Source of the DNA: Hyaloraphidium curvatum | Taxonomy: Eukaryota; Monoblepharomycota; Hyaloraphidiomycetes; Hyaloraphidiales; Hyaloraphidiaceae | Reading direction: 5' to 3' | Assembly (NCBI GenBank): GCA_025558095.1 | Contig: JAIVFI010000007.1 | Span: forward strand, 372,001-436,000 | DNA length: 64,000 nt | Part shown: piece after piece, positions 60,515-64,000 of the stretch | How positions within the stretch are numbered: the stretch's first letter is position 1 | Layout: every line of letters starts with the position of its first letter | The notes under the pieces: model-generated | Seen by the model: only the letters and a program-made list of their open reading frames with translations | The model's database searches: none | Told to the model about the DNA's origin: nothing | Made by a program: the position numbers and the translations under genes

Positions 60515-62566
60515 TCAAGCCAGCTTCACCACGAGATGCGTGAAAGCCACAGTCTCCTCGCTTGGGTTCGGTACGGTGACGCACCAGCCGTGGTCCTTCA
60601 TGGCGCTCGTGCTGACGCGGCAGACGGCAACGATGCTCTCGATGCAAGCGGCAGCTCTGCGCTCCTCGGAAGTCACGGCCGGTGCGTCCGCGAGGTCATC
60701 CACATCGACGTGCAGGATCGGAGGCTTGATCACAGCAGTGCCAAAGCTGTTTGAGTAGCCATTCGCCGTTGTGAAGTCCTTGCCGAAGTACACCCCCGCC
60801 CCGTGCGCCGCTCCGTTAAGCTGGTGCCTCGTTCCGCTGGCCGACTGCGGACCGAGGGCCAGCAGGCTCAACCAGTTTCGCAGAGAGGAGCCGTGGAAGA
60901 GGAGAACGGCCTCAGACGTCTGACCGTTCGTCTGAGTCTGACTGGCTCCGTAAGCCACCTTCGCCATGAACGGATCGTCGGGCTCGAGGCTCCCGTCCTC
61001 CCTGTCGGGGTTCCACACTCGCAATACCATCGCTCCGGCCGGTTTGAAGACGATCGGCTCCGGCTCCGGGATTGGCGGCGCCGTGACCTCCTTTTGCTTC
61101 TGTCCCTTTGCCGGTGCCGGGGTCTTGGCCGCCGGGGCAGCTTCCGTGGCGGGTACTTTGGGAGGCGGCTTGAGATCCGCGACGTTGCACTGCCCGACCA
61201 GCCTCTGCCTTGCGAAACTCCCTTCGTCGTACTCTTCCTCGCGGAAGTGCAGGGCCGTGAGCCTGCAAAGCCACGTCGCGAGGACGAAAAGTCTGTCGGG
61301 CGACCTTCCTTGCGCATCTGGGGGGGCGGCGATTGCTGCCCAAGATCCCATGTCGGCCGCGAGGATCCGCTGCGTCGCGCGATCGGCCTGGTCCGCGGGC
61401 AACCCGGCGTGAAGGAGTGCGTACTTGCCGAGGAAGGCCCTGAGGTGCCTGTTGCTTGCTCCAGACGCCACAAGCTCCGACAGCTGCCTTCCCAAGTGCG
61501 GATCGGTCACGAGCGCGTAAAGCTCGCCGAGATCGCGCGCGAGATCCTCGTAATCGATCGCCAGCCCCCTCCTTGCGAGATCGTCGTCGAGAGGTCCACG
61601 GCCATCGACGCGGGGCTTCTTGTACGCGGGCGCCGAGTAGACATCGAGCTCTCTGACTTGAGCAGCATCGGCGGAAGTCAGCGGAACGATGTACGCAGGA
61701 GGAACAGGATATACGAGATCAGCGCGCCTCTGACGGTCCTCCAGAGCGGCGAGCGCAGAAGCGAGCAGCACGCGCAATCCTGGGTACTTGTTCCTCAGCT
61801 CCGTCTGGAGATCGGCATGGAGGAGACCTTCAACTGCTTGGAACTTGCAGAGATCGTTGCCGCAAAGGCCCGGTTCCTCGTACGCAGCCTGCCGCACGCG
61901 TCCGCAGACGGAACAATGCAAGGACAGGTCCTCGGCGGCGTAGACGAGCAACCTGGCCGTCTTGGCGGCGAGCGATTCGTCGGAATCGAGCACGGGTTGC
62001 ACGAGCGACAGCAGCTTGCGCGCCTCAGCAGCCGCCGACTCGGCCGTGCGCGTCTTCTTGTCGACGATCCGGTTCTCGCTCGTCGAGACGTAGAGGAAAA
62101 TGGCTTCAAGCCTGCGCTCGCGTTCGGCAGCTGGCGAGAAGAGCAGGTCGAAAAGGAGTGCGACGAGGTGCCGGTAAGCGACCGAATGCGGCGACCGGTC
62201 TTCGTGGTCGAGGCAAGGCCAAGCTTTCGTCACATGCACGCCGCGCGCGGCAGAGCTTTCCAATTGGAGACGTATCGAGTGACCGAGTACACTTGCATCG
62301 ACGCGTCGCCCGGTGCCGATTGAGCACACGTCTACGCCAAAGCCGTGCTGGTGGGCGAGAACTTCGGGGAAGAGCCGTTCGAACGCGTCGTAGAGAGTCG
62401 CAGTGTCGATGCCGCGGAGGGGGGAGGGCCCCGAGGACTTTTGCGCCTCCAAGGCTCCGAGCCCGAAGGACGAGTCGTCGTCCTCTTCAGCATCCGAGCT
62501 CCAGGCCGAGGGCGGTCCATCGGAGCCCAAATCGCTCCCTGCGTCGTCGGCCGCGTCGCCGGTCAT
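60515..62566 (-). CDS. PARP-family ADP-ribosyltransferase (PARP6/8/16-like)
   Basis: 683 residues from ATG 62566; the upstream extension to 62644 begins at a TTG. An acidic N-terminus (DDAGSDLGSDG, SDAEEDDDSS) precedes a long helical region. A Cys cluster (LHCSVCGRVRQ, GLCGNDLCKF) could bind zinc. The catalytic domain shows LLFHGSSLRNWLSLLALGP with the NAD-binding His, GAAHGAGVYFGKDFTTANGYS with the conserved Tyr, and the C-terminal strand VDVDDLADAP with a terminal HLVVKLA. The H-Y-then-non-Glu pattern and the sequence style fit mono-ADP-ribosyltransferases of the PARP6/8/16 branch, not poly-chain formers. Target unknown. Tail-to-tail with MBP1-type gene, 163 bp apart. Confidence 0.85.
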   Translation of the reverse strand: MTGDAADDAGSDLGSDGPPSAWSSDAEEDDDSSFGLGALEAQKSSGPSPLRGIDTATLYDAFERLFPEVLAHQHGFGVDVCSIGTGRRVDASVLGHSIRLQLESSAARGVHVTKAWPCLDHEDRSPHSVAYRHLVALLFDLLFSPAAERERRLEAIFLYVSTSENRIVDKKTRTAESAAAEARKLLSLVQPVLDSDESLAAKTARLLVYAAEDLSLHCSVCGRVRQAAYEEPGLCGNDLCKFQAVEGLLHADLQTELRNKYPGLRVLLASALAALEDRQRRADLVYPVPPAYIVPLTSADAAQVRELDVYSAPAYKKPRVDGRGPLDDDLARRGLAIDYEDLARDLGELYALVTDPHLGRQLSELVASGASNRHLRAFLGKYALLHAGLPADQADRATQRILAADMGSWAAIAAPPDAQGRSPDRLFVLATWLCRLTALHFREEEYDEGSFARQRLVGQCNVADLKPPPKVPATEAAPAAKTPAPAKGQKQKEVTAPPIPEPEPIVFKPAGAMVLRVWNPDREDGSLEPDDPFMAKVAYGASQTQTNGQTSEAVLLFHGSSLRNWLSLLALGPQSASGTRHQLNGAAHGAGVYFGKDFTTANGYSNSFGTAVIKPPILHVDVDDLADAPAVTSEERRAAACIESIVAVCRVSTSAMKDHGWCVTVPNPSEETVAFTHLVVKLA

Positions 62567-62732
62567 TTTGGACGGGGAAAGCGCGTTGAGAGAATTCTCA
62601 ACTGGAAATTGAGAACTTGGAAACGATCCGCGATCCGACGTCAACAGGGAGACAGCACCAACCCTCGTTCCATTCTTCGCGGGCGAACGGTCGGCGACCA
62701 GCTCCAGGACTCACTCCGACCCGGGAATCCGA

Positions 62733-63467
62733 ATGAAAGTCGCAATCACGGGAGCGTCGCGTCCGCGGGGCATTGGTTTCGCCATCGCAACGGCCTTTAC
62801 GCATCAGGCCGCACCTTGCCACCTACTGCTCGCCGCTCGGACAAAGGACGCGCTCGAAGCACGAGCGGCGGAGCTCGGCGCTCTGGGATTGCGCTCCGGG
62901 ACTCACGCGGACGCGTTCGCGGCCGATTTGTCGACAAAGGAGGGCGCACAGGGGTTCGCCGAATTCGTGCTGACACGGGGCCGGCCTGGGCCCCCGGACG
63001 TACTCGTGAACAACTCCGGGAGCTACGTGCCGGGCACCACATCGGACGAGCCGGAGGGTGCCCTGCGGCGGATGCTGGAGGCCAACCTTTTGGGGGCGTA
63101 CGAGCTGACGCGGGCACTTCTGCCTTCGATGGTGGAGCGGGGATCGGGGCTGATCGTGAACGTGTGCTCGGTCGCCTCGCTGCGCGGCTTTTCCAATGGG
63201 GGCTCGTACTCGATAGCCAAGCACGCCCTCGCCGGGTTCTCGCGAAATCTGCGCGAGGAAACCAAGGGGACGGGCGTCAAGGTGACTGCGATCTACCCCG
63301 GCGCGACGCTGACAGAGTCCTGGGACCAGGAAGGTGTGGGGGCCTTTGACGGTCGGCCGATCATGGAGCCGCGGGATGTGGCAGCGATGATCGTGTGCCT
63401 GGCAAACCTTTCCCCGGGATCGGTGGTCGAGGAGATCGTAATGCGGCCGCAGGGAGGCGATCTGTAG
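62733..63467 (+). CDS. Short-chain dehydrogenase/reductase
   Basis: Intronless, 244 residues. The Rossmann cofactor motif is ITGASRPRGIG, followed by ADLSTKEG and VLVNNSG. The catalytic Ser is in IVNVCSVASLRG and the Tyr-x-x-x-Lys in GGSYSIAKHALAGFS. PGATLTESWD is the usual PG motif. The cofactor loop reads LLLAARTKDAL, where the Arg suggests NADP(H). The classical SDR length and the SSxAS-like segment resemble sepiapterin- or 3-oxoacyl-reductases, but the substrate is not deducible. Its start lies 166 bp from that of the divergent PARP gene. Confidence 0.85.
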   Translation: MKVAITGASRPRGIGFAIATAFTHQAAPCHLLLAARTKDALEARAAELGALGLRSGTHADAFAADLSTKEGAQGFAEFVLTRGRPGPPDVLVNNSGSYVPGTTSDEPEGALRRMLEANLLGAYELTRALLPSMVERGSGLIVNVCSVASLRGFSNGGSYSIAKHALAGFSRNLREETKGTGVKVTAIYPGATLTESWDQEGVGAFDGRPIMEPRDVAAMIVCLANLSPGSVVEEIVMRPQGGDL

Positions 63468-63837
63468 TTTCTTACAGTTACGCTACGTTACTTGCGCTTA
63501 CGGTCATTTCGGAAACGATCAGATGTGTGGTGCGCGATCGCGGCGAAGGCGTCCGAAGGAGGCGCAAGCGTCTGCGCCGGAGGTCACCCAACCGCGGTAA
63601 GTCCCCCGGGCGGATCCGGCGCCTTGAAGTTTGCTGTTTGGATGCATAGCACCGTCCACGTGGGTACTCGAGCTCCGAGGAGCTGCGTAGCGTGCGGAAA
63701 TGCGATTGGATTGCGAGGGAAGGCCCGAGAGTTTTCCAAGGGACCCGGGGCTCTCAAAAGCGGGCCGCCGCCGCCGCAAGCCGCACCCGCCCCTGTCGCC
63801 CGAAACTCCGAACTCGCCATCCCCGCTTCGCAAGCAA
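63468..63837. other. Intergenic, nothing supported
   Basis: 370 bp between the dehydrogenase and the next start codon. Short open frames on both strands show no motif. The first 60 bp are AT-rich (probable 3' end); the remainder is likely the promoter of the edge gene. Confidence 0.5.
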
Positions 63838-64000
63838 TGTCGTTCTTCGGATTCCCGCAGTACGGCTATCCCTCCGGCTTCGGCTACCCGGCCGGGGGAT
63901 ACTACGACGACGATGACGACTGGGGAGCTCCCCGGCGCCCTCCGCGTCGCCCGCAGTTTCCCCCTTCCCCGTTCGGCGCGTATCCGTCCTACGAGGACGC
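63838..64000 (+). CDS. Start of an unidentified gene, cut by the window edge
   Basis: An ATG at 63838 opens a frame that is still open at the end of the window (54 codons visible). The peptide begins MSFFGFPQYGYPSGFGYPAG, then has five consecutive Asp residues and a Pro/Arg-rich stretch (RRPPRRPQFPPSPF). The Phe/Tyr/Gly-rich start resembles low-complexity N-termini of several fungal proteins, including BAG-domain and RNA-binding proteins; nothing more can be said. Confidence 0.5.

Noticed and set aside
1-64000. CRISPR arrays, rRNA genes and bacterial-type operons
   Set aside because: No regularly spaced repeats, rRNA signatures or ribosome-binding-site-led gene strings were found; the gene structure is eukaryotic.

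Overview
The window looks like nuclear DNA of a fungus. It is GC-rich and gene-dense. Most genes are interrupted by introns of about 50-70 bp with donors of the type GTGGGC/T or GTGAGT and acceptors ending in YAG. Diagnostic fungal genes are an MBP1/SWI4-type APSES-ankyrin cell-cycle factor (57443-60351), VID27 (31014-33579), and a CYP51 next to HMG-CoA synthase (35947-40318). HDEL as an ER retrieval signal and a Fanzor-bearing DNA transposon would fit an early-diverging, zoosporic (chytrid-like) fungus, but that placement is inference.

Layout. 1-3.8 kb: two replication genes in tandem on the minus strand, PrimPol and MCM10. 4.1-12.4 kb: a large apparently intact mobile element with an IS630/Tc1-mariner-like DDE transposase and, downstream on the same strand, a TnpB/Fanzor-type RuvC nuclease. 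All exon junctions can be joined in one frame from the transposase start codon to the Fanzor stop. 12.7-25.5 kb: TauD-like dioxygenase, METTL21-like methyltransferase, a mitochondrial protein, an RS-rich protein, an ER-lumenal DnaJ (SCJ1-like, C-terminal HDEL), a SAC3/GANP protein, PDX1 (vitamin B6), an LYR protein, POLD3, riboflavin kinase and a mitochondrial TPR protein. 25.5-35.9 kb: SET-domain methyltransferase, histidine acid phosphatase, a UBX protein, VID27 and a duplicated multi-pass membrane protein.

35.9-46.7 kb: CYP51 and HMG-CoA synthase, divergently arranged sterol genes, then a coiled-coil membrane protein, a methyltransferase-like type II membrane protein, a PIAS/SIZ-type SP-RING protein and a SNAP-like TPR protein. 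46.9-51.6 kb: a non-LTR retrotransposon with a restriction-like endonuclease (R2/CRE-like layout) lying directly upstream of the small anaphase-promoting-complex gene CDC26. 52-64 kb: acylaminoacyl peptidase, Rho-GDI, TFIIB, the MBP1-type factor, a PARP-family protein, a short-chain dehydrogenase and the start of a further gene.

Together the genes cover DNA replication (PrimPol, MCM10, POLD3), G1/S transcription (MBP1-like), APC/C (CDC26), cofactors (PDX1, riboflavin kinase), sterols (HMGS, CYP51) and protein quality control. Many neighbours are head-to-head with 75-300 bp between start codons, or tail-to-tail with very short or overlapping ends. The most notable content is the transposase-plus-Fanzor element, a eukaryotic RNA-guided (OMEGA-type) nuclease in what looks like an undamaged transposon. 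All calls are by eye from translated motifs; no database search was possible.
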